From Ruminococcus flavefaciens MA2007 (GTDB taxonomy: Bacteria; Bacillota; Clostridia; Oscillospirales; Ruminococcaceae): 64,000 bases of DNA. How positions within the stretch are numbered: the stretch's first letter is position 1; each line of letters begins with the position of its first letter. A program made the position numbers and the translations under genes. Below the pieces are notes generated by a model, which made no database searches, had not been told where the DNA came from, and saw only the letters and a program-made list of their open reading frames with translations. The stretch spans positions 186,001-250,000 of the forward strand of contig NZ_KK211355.1 of assembly GCF_000621845.1 (NCBI RefSeq), in the 5' to 3' direction. Positions 10,601 through 17,474 of the stretch are shown piece by piece.

Positions 10601-11099
10601 GATACTCGGTGTTCAGCTTCTTCATTGAGTCCTTGATATTGTCCGCAACGATATTGGCGGCAAGGGGCTCGACGTCTACCTTTACCGTGATCTCCTCGCC
10701 CTTTTCATTGGTGGTGGTGATCTCGGCGTAGGTCAGCTCCTCGGGGAAGGACTCACGGGGATCGCCGTTTACCAACAGGGTGATGATGTTGGTGTTCTTG
10801 TTGTCGTGGAGTTCGCGGAAACGGGTGAGCTCCTGTAAACACCACTTGGACTCGGTGTACTGGGGCGAGCAGATAACTATGAGGTATTCCGAGGACTCGA
10901 TAGCGTTCTTGATTATCTCGCTGAGGTCGCTGCTTGACTGGAGCTCCGAAACATCGCGGAAGATACGCCAGTTTTCCTTTTTTACGCCCAGTGACTTGGG
11001 AGGCTTGTAGGCTTCGAGGAGCTTTTGCAGTCTTTCAGCCGCCTGCATATCGGGCTCGATATGACGATAGCTTATAAAAGCTTTGTATTTGTATTCCAT
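7698..11099 (-). CDS. TIR-domain transmembrane protein with large beta-propeller region
   Basis: A 1133-residue protein. An N-terminal TIR domain (about 1-130) starts KYKAFISYRH and contains SKWCLQEL, whose Glu90 matches the catalytic Glu of NAD-cleaving TIR domains. A basic stretch (AARRRR) precedes one membrane helix (about 196-217), then a short coiled coil (218-250), then about 850 residues of beta-propeller (WD40/PQQ-like) repeats such as VYFWDAETGKLIKKL. By the positive-inside rule the TIR lies in the cytoplasm and the propeller outside, as in a receptor. ATG at 11099 was chosen because AAGGAGA lies 7 bases upstream; an ATG 18 bases earlier would place that site inside the gene. It has its own promoter and a palindrome at the expected transcript start. 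It is first in an operon with the RyR channel-like gene. NADase or cyclase activity is inferred. Confidence 0.85.
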   Translation of the reverse strand: MEYKYKAFISYRHIEPDMQAAERLQKLLEAYKPPKSLGVKKENWRIFRDVSELQSSSDLSEIIKNAIESSEYLIVICSPQYTESKWCLQELTRFRELHDNKNTNIITLLVNGDPRESFPEELTYAEITTTNEKGEEITVKVDVEPLAANIVADNIKDSMKKLNTEYLRIAAPLLGCDFNDLYQREKRREAARRRRIFGGVSGILSLISIISVASAVTINGKNKQIQKQNDQIKEQNIEIENKNSELLVENAGHLAVESENLYKESSLIPAIKKAVAALPSEGEEKPVLPEAEYALSRELGMFRHTQMVPQLSLKHDCAVEQLSFMGGGKSVVSKDATGVYFWDAETGKLIKKLSAADSEFASTSGSNELTAYFDVSLDKTGTYFHNASSPSSITYENSSIFNKIYTNYIHSVEEDEQGTGGDVYIANSDKSIWRIDGATGEIKWKSPKPDNAYHCYSFIVDDEYVLRMYNDSNVLPGGTSIMGDNLLLEIIDRETGKVSDTLKLDFDGKSFGVYINFDIKAVRGNVAYIAFDDDTLRAYEIKDHALKLRNSIELNYPVETGINTNYLQFFNDEPVTAACSVIAFDLTTDISRYDKEMKEKKWTASLPVNYQNKGKMFLMPAKTTGYEHDVLAVTTNRTISFVDYENGKLIKSLPIDGEIIDASFSQNGLVMFTLASGEEYAMSLKSLISGKESDRSAYRVQTMATKISLCSYSLGKYVTAENYSNTAYIQYPKMNSSYTDIDTGEFMYDRNVLAVSDDGTKAAVVSIYYPNGEYNSGSQLTNHLFIYDTASGSCTEVTELDGGRALSAAFVGSDKLIVNAYKGTSTEDGIMIINTADGKVTDVKDAPATMRGSSQLIPAEGGAYYLADTNRNLVFVSTDGSFKSWAQKKENSILMDKEIVDELCAVSGSKAAMLAKLSDDDEGKTALIVHDFSSSQYIKLEFNAESDTSPDIQRIFWQNDNTVGVLFSDRTVGLFDAEKGPRKATVSLNGTSQEPVSVAAVGDDKFAVLCRDSHLYEMNAEGFTGRSCRLDFENDYDNDIYESDSTSAALFETKPSADSSRVYAVWDKSQAWLLDTSRFTVRYRIDDFAAAPAKADTVFISDDGQNKAGFFPIYTTQQLLSAAKDYLTALSEA

Positions 11100-11123
11100 C
11101 TCATTCTCCTTATACATATGAAT

Positions 11124-11140
11124 TATATGAATTTCATATA
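11124..11140 (-). promoter_or_regulatory. Operator-like palindrome in the TIR operon leader
   Basis: A perfect palindrome, TATATGAA-T-TTCATATA, lies just downstream of the -10 box, at about +1 to +16 of the predicted transcript. That is a typical repressor position. No regulator gene lies beside it. Confidence 0.5.
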
Positions 11141-11145
11141 AAGAT

Positions 11146-11174
11146 ATTGTATCACATAATTACTCGAATAGCAA
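11146..11174 (-). promoter_or_regulatory. Promoter of the TIR/RyR operon
   Basis: On the minus strand TTGCTA, a 17-base spacer and TACAAT. It begins only 12 bases after the terminator of the preceding dockerin gene. Confidence 0.65.
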
Positions 11175-11185
11175 TGATTACGGCG

Positions 11186-11217
11186 AAAAAATCGCGTCCC
11201 GTTTTTGTCGGGACGCG
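11186..11217 (-). terminator. Terminator of the Thr-tail dockerin gene
   Basis: Stem CGCGTCCCG/CGGGACGCG with a 7-base loop, followed on the minus strand by TTTTTT. It separates this gene from the TIR operon. Confidence 0.85.
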
Positions 11218-11248
11218 AATACGCTTTTTTGAACTTCCTGCTGTGCGA

Positions 11249-11947
11249 TCATACAGGTGTTACTTCTGGAACATCTGAAGGACGAGTAGTAGTTGTTGTA
11301 ACCTTTGTGGTAGTTGCAGTAGTTGATGTTGGCTTAGCCGTAGTAGTTGTTACCTTTGTAGTGGTTGTTGTGGAAACAGGCTTGGCTGTAGTAGTTGTTA
11401 CCTTTGTAGTAGTTGTAGAAACAGGCTTAGCCGTAGTAGTTGTTACCTTTGTAGTAGTTGTTGTGGAAACAGGCTTAGCTGTAGTAGTCGTAGTCTTTGC
11501 GGTAGTTGTTGTAGTTGCAGGCTTAGCTGTAGTGGTCGTAGTCTTAGCAGTTGTTGTAACAGTTGTGGTAGTTGTAGTTGCCTTTGGATCGGCATTCGGA
11601 TTCTTTAAGTATTCAGGGAAACTGAGCTTTCCTCCCACAGATGTGTATGCATAATAGCTCAGTATAGTCGAAGCGTCAACAGCATTTACAGCTCCGTCTT
11701 TGTTTACGTCCTGAGTTGCAAGCTCGTACTCAGTGGGCTTGTCCTTGGATGTTGCGTATCTTGCGTAATTTGACAGCGCAATTGAAGCGTCTACGGCGTT
11801 TATTGCGCCGTCAGCGTCTGCGTCGCCCAGCTTGATAGTGTTGTGAGCTGCGGCTTCGTCTGAGTTAGCCTCTGCGGCATTGGCACACAGAGAAGTGCCG
11901 AAAACCATAGTGACTGAAAGTAATGTAGCAATAATCCTCTTTATCAT
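11249..11947 (-). CDS. Secreted dockerin protein with tandem Thr-rich tail
   Basis: A 232-residue exported protein with a signal peptide (about 1-24), an N-terminal dockerin-like pair of calcium loops (about 43-52, DADADGAINAVD, and 78-89, DVNKDGAVNAVD), then about 110 residues of repeats built on KVTTTTAKPVSTTTT, ending PSDVPEVTPV. No catalytic domain is present. The tail may be an O-glycosylated spacer or wall-spanning segment; that is inference. The start is behind GGGAGG, and a promoter with an extended -10 lies upstream. The tail is encoded by near-identical 45-48-base units that could expand or contract by slippage. Confidence 0.8.
   Translation of the reverse strand: MIKRIIATLLSVTMVFGTSLCANAAEANSDEAAAHNTIKLGDADADGAINAVDASIALSNYARYATSKDKPTEYELATQDVNKDGAVNAVDASTILSYYAYTSVGGKLSFPEYLKNPNADPKATTTTTTVTTTAKTTTTTAKPATTTTTAKTTTTTAKPVSTTTTTKVTTTTAKPVSTTTTKVTTTTAKPVSTTTTTKVTTTTAKPTSTTATTTKVTTTTTRPSDVPEVTPV
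11281..11577 (-). repeat. Coding minisatellite (45-48-base units)
   Basis: Tandem units encoding the Thr/Lys/Pro tail of the dockerin protein. At least three units agree at nearly every base; the flanking units have diverged. Confidence 0.85.
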
Positions 11948-11980
11948 AAAGAGCCTCCCTTAGTTATATTGTATATAGAT

Positions 11981-12008
11981 ATTATAGCACCTTTATCCGA
12001 TTTGTCAA
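11981..12008 (-). promoter_or_regulatory. Promoter of the Thr-tail dockerin gene
   Basis: On the minus strand TTGACA, a 16-base spacer and TATAAT, with TGC directly before TATAAT (extended -10). Confidence 0.8.
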
Positions 12009-12101
12009 CGTCCGGGAGTAAATTTGCGGCTTGGGGGATAAAAACAGCGCTTCATTAAAAATGAAACGTGGACTGTCCTTATATAACCAAATTGATGATA
12101 T

Positions 12102-12461
12102 TCATTTTTTATTCTCTTTTGCAGTTTTCAGAGAAGCTGTAAGTATCTTTTTTATTTCAAGGCAGTCATTCAGCATTGATTCTCCGTGAGATTTTTCAAT
12201 ATAATCGGTCAGTATCAATAATCTAAGCCAGTATTCTGTCTCGGCGGTCTCTTTTAAAGCTATCTGCATTTTTGCTATAAAATCAGCAGGACTTACTCCG
12301 TATGCCGCTTCATTTGCGTTTGCACCGATAGAAGTTCCGCTTCTGATTATCTGCTTTGAGATGATTGATTCGTTCTTCTCTTTTACAAGATACTGATATA
12401 ATTTTACTATCCGTGCTGCGAATGCAAGAGATTTATCTAAAAGAGGATTGTGTTTATCCAT
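12102..12461 (-). CDS. Four-helix-bundle protein (S23 / 23S-IVS type)
   Basis: A 119-residue soluble helical protein resembling the four-helix-bundle family first found encoded in intervening sequences of 23S rRNA genes. Visible family features are SLAFAARIVKLYQYL, the conserved IIRSGTSIGANANEA and the ETEYWLRLL segment. The molecular role of the family is not settled. The start was set at MDKHN (12461); the frame extends 26 codons further, but those codons run through an inverted repeat. It is flanked on its 5' side by a large inverted repeat and then tRNA-Gln, a mobile-looking context. Confidence 0.8.
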   Translation of the reverse strand: MDKHNPLLDKSLAFAARIVKLYQYLVKEKNESIISKQIIRSGTSIGANANEAAYGVSPADFIAKMQIALKETAETEYWLRLLILTDYIEKSHGESMLNDCLEIKKILTASLKTAKENKK

Positions 12462-12486
12462 AAGTAATTTCACCGATTTCAATGAA

Positions 12487-12578
12487 TAATGAAAAATGAA
12501 TAGTGAAGAATGAATAATACAGAAACGCCCCAAAAGCATTTATTCTTAATTTTTCATTATTCACTATTCATTATAAAT
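12487..12578. repeat. Low-complexity inverted repeat beside the helix-bundle gene
   Basis: Arms of AATGAATAATGAAAAATG type (about 12487-12518) face TTTTTCATTATTCACTATTC (about 12550-12569). The left arm also contains CAGAAACGCCCC (12521-12532), complementary to GGGGCGTTTCTG at 12601-12612, which overlaps the tRNA-Gln 3' end. Confidence 0.7.
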
Positions 12579-12582
12579 TGAG

Positions 12583-12604
12583 CCCCGACGCATCAGCGTC
12601 GGGG
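12583..12604 (-). terminator. Terminator of tRNA-Gln
   Basis: A 9-bp GC-rich stem CCCCGACGC/GCGTCGGGG with a 4-base loop, directly downstream of the tRNA. The following T-run on the minus strand is weak (AATTTATAA). Confidence 0.6.
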
Positions 12605-12610
12605 CGTTTC

Positions 12611-12686
12611 TGGTTGGGGTGGAAGGATTTGAACCCTCGAAATAACGGAGTCAGAGTCCGCTGCCTTACCACTTGGCGACACCCCA
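12611..12686 (-). tRNA. tRNA-Gln (anticodon CTG)
   Basis: Minus-strand cloverleaf of 76 bases including an encoded CCA. The acceptor arm TGGGGTG/CACCCCA closes. The anticodon loop is CTCTGAC between GCGGA and TCCGT, giving anticodon CTG, which reads CAG (Gln). The T-loop TTCAAAT is present. Confidence 0.93.
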
Positions 12687-12857
12687 ATATGTGTACTGAA
12701 TTATTCAGCTTTATTATTATATCACTGAAACGATTGCTTGTCAATAGGAAATATAAAAATTTATCATTTAACTATAAGTGCTTATGCAGAAGTCCCCCAT
12801 GCGAGTAGGGGACCGCTGCATATGTATCACATTTTTCTGCCTTTCTTCTGTACTACC

Positions 12858-14498
12858 TTAATCATAGAGTTTCTCTGCGAGTCTTGCCAGAGAGATGAGC
12901 TCCTCAGTCTTGTCGTCAAATGCCAGTGACTTTGCAGTTCTTGCAACGTAGTCGTAGCTTGAGCTGCCCTTGAACTCTGAATTTCTGAGAAGCATTGCGA
13001 ACTCGGCTGCTGCTGAAGCCAGTTTTATGGACTCGGAGGGCTCGGAGTTGTATTTCTCCATTCCGAACAGCTGAGATTCGTAGATATCGCCGTCCTCACC
13101 GACGGGCTTGTAGGTAACTGAGAGCTTGCAGAGCTCGCTTCTGCCGTTGTCAACGGGAGGCTCTGCTGTGTGCTCTGAGCTGAATTCCAGCTGAACGCCG
13201 CGGTATGTATCGCCTGTCTGAGCCAGCTCTACCTCATAGAGAGCTGTAACGCTGTGACCTGCGCCCACTTCGCCTGCGTCCTTGGTCTCGTCGTAGAAGT
13301 CCTCTGCGTTCATGAGTCTGTTATCATAGCCGATAAGTCTGTAGCTCTTTATCTGCGATGGATTGAACTCCACCTGTATCTTGACGTCTTTGGCGATAGT
13401 GTAGAGAGTGCCTGCCATTTCCTGAACGAGAACGCGGTGAGCCTCGTCGACGGAGTCGATATAGCTGTAGTTTCCGTTGCCGTTATCGGCGATAGCCTCC
13501 AGCTTGTCGTCCTTGTAGTTGCCTGTGCCGAAGCCTAAGACTGAGAGGTAAACGCCCTTGTCTCTCTTGGACTCGATAAGCTTTACCAGCTCGCTCTCGG
13601 AGCTTGCGCCGATGTTGAGGTCGCCGTCTGTAGCGAGGATAACGCGGTTGTTGCCGCCCTCAATGAAGTATCTTTCAGCCAGCTTGTAAGCCTGCTGTAT
13701 GCCGCCCTCGCCGTTTGTGCCGCCGGAAGCTGTAATGGAGTAGAGAGCGTTTAGTATCTCGTCCTTATCCTTGCCGCTTGCGCCCTCAAGGATAGTATCG
13801 GAGTGTCCTGCATATGTAACGATAGATATACGGTCTTTTTCCGTGAGCTTCTCAGCCAGCATGGAGAAGGCTGTCTGCACCAGAGGAAGCTTGTCGTATG
13901 AAGCCATAGAGCCTGAAGAATCTATAAGGAAAACGATATTTGAGGGCGGAGCCTCCTTTTCGGGCATACGCTTGCCCTGTATGCCTATCATCATGAGCTT
14001 GTTTGCAGGGTTCCACGGACAGTCTGCAAGCTCAACGTAATCGCCGAAAACTCGTCCTTCCTCGGGATCGGGATAGTCGTAATCGAAGTAGTTGATGAAT
14101 TCCTCTGCACGGACAGCGTCCTCGGGGATGATAGTGCCGTCCTCAAGAAGTCTGCGTATATTTGAATAAGAAGCAGTGTCAACGTCAGCCGAGAATGTTG
14201 AGAGAGGCTCGGCTTTTGGATCCTTGAAGCCTGTTTCGATGTATTCCTTGTAGCTCTCATTGCGTGAAGCCTGAGTCGGACGCTCATAATATCCGCCGTC
14301 GCAGTCATATTCGGGAGCACAAACCGTAGCTTCATCTATATCCTCATGAACTATGGAGTTATTGTTCCTGTGCTCGTCCTTCTTGTAAGTACCGCCATTG
14401 TAATTGCTTGTGGCTCCCTCGCCGCAGCTGCAAAAAGCGCTCATCATTAATGTACAGGCAGCAGCCATTGCTGCGTATCTTGTTAGCTTGGTATTCAT
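12858..14498 (-). CDS. VWA-domain lipoprotein, YfbK-like
   Basis: A 546-residue exported protein with an N-terminal hydrophobic signal ending near SAFCSC, probably a lipoprotein although the lipobox is not canonical. The N-terminal YfbK-type region (about 95-160, including SADVDTASY and EEFINYFDYDYP) precedes a von Willebrand A domain with an intact metal site DSSGS at 193-197. The C-terminal third matches the domain that follows VWA in YfbK-type proteins. VWA domains bind metal-dependent protein partners; the partner here is unknown. The start is behind GGGAGG and a sigma-A promoter lies 80 bases upstream. It appears to be a single-gene unit. Confidence 0.85.
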   Translation of the reverse strand: MNTKLTRYAAMAAACTLMMSAFCSCGEGATSNYNGGTYKKDEHRNNNSIVHEDIDEATVCAPEYDCDGGYYERPTQASRNESYKEYIETGFKDPKAEPLSTFSADVDTASYSNIRRLLEDGTIIPEDAVRAEEFINYFDYDYPDPEEGRVFGDYVELADCPWNPANKLMMIGIQGKRMPEKEAPPSNIVFLIDSSGSMASYDKLPLVQTAFSMLAEKLTEKDRISIVTYAGHSDTILEGASGKDKDEILNALYSITASGGTNGEGGIQQAYKLAERYFIEGGNNRVILATDGDLNIGASSESELVKLIESKRDKGVYLSVLGFGTGNYKDDKLEAIADNGNGNYSYIDSVDEAHRVLVQEMAGTLYTIAKDVKIQVEFNPSQIKSYRLIGYDNRLMNAEDFYDETKDAGEVGAGHSVTALYEVELAQTGDTYRGVQLEFSSEHTAEPPVDNGRSELCKLSVTYKPVGEDGDIYESQLFGMEKYNSEPSESIKLASAAAEFAMLLRNSEFKGSSSYDYVARTAKSLAFDDKTEELISLARLAEKLYD

Positions 14499-14578
14499 AG
14501 ATAAACCTCCCTGATGTCCCGAGGGACTATTTTTTTTTACGTACTGCGGTGACTTCCGCAGCTCTTTTCTATGCTTTT

Positions 14579-14607
14579 ATTATAGCTCCTGAACGGGCAG
14601 TTTACAA
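14579..14607 (-). promoter_or_regulatory. Promoter of the VWA lipoprotein gene
   Basis: On the minus strand TTGTAA, a 17-base spacer and TATAAT. Confidence 0.7.
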
Positions 14608-14761
14608 CAACAGAAAAATGCCATTTTAAAGACGATTTGAAGTATATTTTTTTAATATCGGGTTTCATTTCCTTACAATTTATTGACATTCTTACAGCAT
14701 TCTTGCAAATGTAAATAAAAAATGGAAAAATTTCACATCAGGTCTTTTCAAGTATCAACAA

Positions 14762-14998
14762 ATGTGCTATAATAAATGCAGAGCATTTATTATAAGTATT
14801 AAAAAGCCCTTGCAGATACGCAAATCAGAGATTTGCTCCCTGCAATCGGGCGATTATAGCACAACGCTTTGCTTATGTGCTATAATTAATGCAGAGCATT
14901 TATTATAAGTATTAAAAGCCCTTGCAGATACGCAAATCAGAGATTTGCTCCCTGCAATCGGGCAATTATAGCACAACGCCCTGCTTATGTGCTATAAT
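14762..14998 (+). repeat. Tandem 113-bp structured repeat with embedded -10 elements
   Basis: Two nearly identical units start at 14762 and 14875, and the head of a third starts at 14987. Each unit opens with GTGCTATAAT and closes with its complement ATTATAGCAC. Between them are a hairpin ATAAATGC-AGA-GCATTTAT and a nested hairpin TTGCAG...GCAAATC-AGA-GATTTGC...CTGCAA. The unit could fold as a three-way junction. Together with the 14608-14761 stretch, in which I see nothing further, it fills the gap before pcrA. Confidence 0.9.
14988..14998 (+). promoter_or_regulatory. Extended -10 promoter before pcrA
   Basis: TGTGCTATAAT contains the TGnTATAAT extended -10 consensus. It is the truncated third head of the tandem repeat and lies about 87 bases before the pcrA start. 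No good -35 is present. Confidence 0.6.
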
Positions 14999-15084
14999 AT
15001 ACATATTAACATATGCAAACTATTGAACATATAGGGTATATCATAAATATACCTTTTTAAAATAGCATAAATGGAGATCTTGTT

Positions 15085-17445
15085 ATGGATATTAAAAATT
15101 ACAATTTGGCAAAGCAGGCGGCGCTTAAAAGATATTTCAGCCGTATGAACGAAATGCAGCAGGAGGCTGTATTCACTGTAAACGGTCCTGTTCTTGTGCT
15201 GGCTGGCGCAGGCAGCGGAAAGACCACCGTTATCGTAAACCGCATTGCTAACATGATAAATTTCGGTAACGCCTATTTCGACACCACCCGTGAGGGAAGT
15301 GCCGAGGATATAGCCTTTCTCAGGGACTACGCCGAGGGAAAGACCGACGACTTTGATACTCTCAGGGATATCGTTGCCGTTGAGCCTATCCGTCCGTGGA
15401 ACATACTGGCTATAACCTTTACAAACAAGGCGGCAGGAGAGCTCAAGGAGAGACTTGCGGCTATGCTGGGCGATGAGGCTATGAATATTCACGCCTCTAC
15501 ATTCCACTCAGCCTGCGTAAGGATACTCAGAAGCGAAATTGAAGCTCTCGGCTATGGCAGGGATTTTACCATATACGATTCCGACGACAGCCAGAGAATG
15601 ATAAAGAACGTAATGGGCGAGATGGACGTTTCCGAGAAGCAGCTTGCGCCTAAGGCTGTTCTCAGCGATATCAGCTTTGCAAAGGACAAGATGATAAGCC
15701 CTGCGGAGCTCCGCGCAGACGCAGGTCAGGACTACCGCAAGAAAATGGTTGCTAAACTCTACGCCCTTTATCAGGAGCGCATGAAGACCGCTAATGCTCT
15801 TGACTTCGACGATATACTGGTGCTCACAGTGGAGCTCTTCGAGCAGTTCCCCGAGGTGCTGGAGAAGTACCGCAGCCGCTTCAAGTACATTATGGTTGAC
15901 GAGTATCAGGACACAAACCACGTACAGTTCAGACTGGTATCGCTCCTTTCCGAGGGACACAAGAACCTCTGCGTAGTGGGCGACGACGACCAGAGCATAT
16001 ATAAGTTCCGCGGCGCCAATATCGAGAATATCCTCGGCTTCGAGGAGCAGTTCGAGGGCGCAAAGGTAATAAGACTGGAGCAGAATTACCGTTCCACACA
16101 GACTATCCTCGACGCGGCAAACTCCGTTATCAGCCACAACAACAGCCGTAAACCCAAGACTCTCTGGACATCGGGCGAAAAGGGCGACAAGGTGTACTGG
16201 TACAAGGCTGTGGACGAGACAGACGAGGCTAAATTCGTAGCAGATACCATACTTGATAAATACAAGGAGACAGGACGTTATTCCGACTGCGCCGTTCTCT
16301 ACCGAATGAATGCACAGTCGAACTCTATCGAGCGTATGCTGGTAAAGTGCGGCATACCATACAGAGTTTACGGCGGTATGCGATTCTATGACCGCAAGGA
16401 GATAAAGGACGTTACCTCATATCTCAGCTTCATAAACAATCACAATGATATGCTCCGATTCCGCAGGATAATCAACGAGCCAAAGCGCGGTATCGGCGAT
16501 TCTACCCTCACCATTATCGAGGATATCAGCCGCGACCTTAAATTATCGCCATTTGATGTGCTGAAAAACTGCGAGGAGTACGCGCCCCTTTCCAAGAAGG
16601 TAACAGCGCTGAAAAACGCATATCAGATGTTTGAATTCCTTACTGAGAAGTCCGAGGAACTCCCATTGGACGAATTCCTCGACGTGCTCCTTGACAAGAC
16701 AGGCTACCTCGACAGCCTTAAAGCACTGGAAAACGCAGATACCAAGATAGAGAACGTACAGGAGCTCCGCACCTCCATGGTACAGTACATGGAGCAGGCA
16801 GACGAGCCCTCACTCAGCGGATTCCTTGAAGAAGTTGCCCTCTACACCGAGGCTGACCGCGACGACGGCAGCGGCGACAAGGTAACTCTGATGACGGTGC
16901 ACTCCGCAAAGGGACTTGAATACGAGAATATCTTCGTTATCGGCATGGACGACGGTATCTTCCCAAGCGCCCGTTCATTTGACAGCGAGGACGACATGGA
17001 GGAGGAAAGACGACTTGCATACGTTGCTATAACCCGTGCAAAGAAGCACCTTTACCTCACCAATGCAAGACAGCGTATGCTCTTCGGACAGACTCAGCAC
17101 AACGTAACATCACGCTTTATGAAGGAAATAGGCAGCGAGCTCGTGGAAAAGCACGACAACGCCGCAGCCATGAAGCAGCAGCTTGAGGCTGAGGACAAGT
17201 CCGTTACCGAGGTACGCTCCGCAACTCTTCAGCAGCAGCTTGCAAGAAGCAAAAAGACCGCAGGGGGCGCTCCGAAGGAGACTGTTGCATATGCAGCAGG
17301 GGAAAAGGTCTCACACAGCATATTCGGCGAGGGCGTTATAGTCTCCGTAAAGCCTATGGCTAATGATTCCATGCTGGAAATAGCCTTTGACAAGGTAGGC
17401 ACAAAGAAGATAATGGCAAACTACGCAAAGCTTAAAAAGCTCTGA
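15085..17445 (+). CDS. pcrA: ATP-dependent DNA helicase PcrA/UvrD
   Basis: Superfamily 1A 3'-5' DNA helicase used in nucleotide excision repair and in clearing RecA or stalled RNA polymerase. Visible motifs are Walker A GAGSGKTT (41-48), AITFTNKAAGELKER (motif Ia), DEYQD near 272 (Walker B), GDDDQSIYKFRGA (motif III), QNYRST (motif IV), and TVHSAKGLE and VAITRAKK (motifs V and VI). The C-terminal HSIFGEGVIVSV segment is the tail domain typical of Gram-positive PcrA. It is 786 residues, a little longer than most PcrA proteins (about 720-750), with insertions after motif I. GGAG lies 10 bases before the ATG. pyk follows after 29 bases. Confidence 0.97.
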   Translation: MDIKNYNLAKQAALKRYFSRMNEMQQEAVFTVNGPVLVLAGAGSGKTTVIVNRIANMINFGNAYFDTTREGSAEDIAFLRDYAEGKTDDFDTLRDIVAVEPIRPWNILAITFTNKAAGELKERLAAMLGDEAMNIHASTFHSACVRILRSEIEALGYGRDFTIYDSDDSQRMIKNVMGEMDVSEKQLAPKAVLSDISFAKDKMISPAELRADAGQDYRKKMVAKLYALYQERMKTANALDFDDILVLTVELFEQFPEVLEKYRSRFKYIMVDEYQDTNHVQFRLVSLLSEGHKNLCVVGDDDQSIYKFRGANIENILGFEEQFEGAKVIRLEQNYRSTQTILDAANSVISHNNSRKPKTLWTSGEKGDKVYWYKAVDETDEAKFVADTILDKYKETGRYSDCAVLYRMNAQSNSIERMLVKCGIPYRVYGGMRFYDRKEIKDVTSYLSFINNHNDMLRFRRIINEPKRGIGDSTLTIIEDISRDLKLSPFDVLKNCEEYAPLSKKVTALKNAYQMFEFLTEKSEELPLDEFLDVLLDKTGYLDSLKALENADTKIENVQELRTSMVQYMEQADEPSLSGFLEEVALYTEADRDDGSGDKVTLMTVHSAKGLEYENIFVIGMDDGIFPSARSFDSEDDMEEERRLAYVAITRAKKHLYLTNARQRMLFGQTQHNVTSRFMKEIGSELVEKHDNAAAMKQQLEAEDKSVTEVRSATLQQQLARSKKTAGGAPKETVAYAAGEKVSHSIFGEGVIVSVKPMANDSMLEIAFDKVGTKKIMANYAKLKKL

Positions 17446-17474
17446 TAAGCTCCTTACGGAAAGAGGAAAATACA

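Noticed and set aside
11205..11654. Val-rich plus-strand frame
   Set aside because: It is the antisense reading of the Thr-repeat tail; the composition is an artefact of the coding minisatellite.
14762..14998. Possible CRISPR array
   Set aside because: Units are about 113 bases, directly adjacent, without unique spacers, and no cas genes are present.
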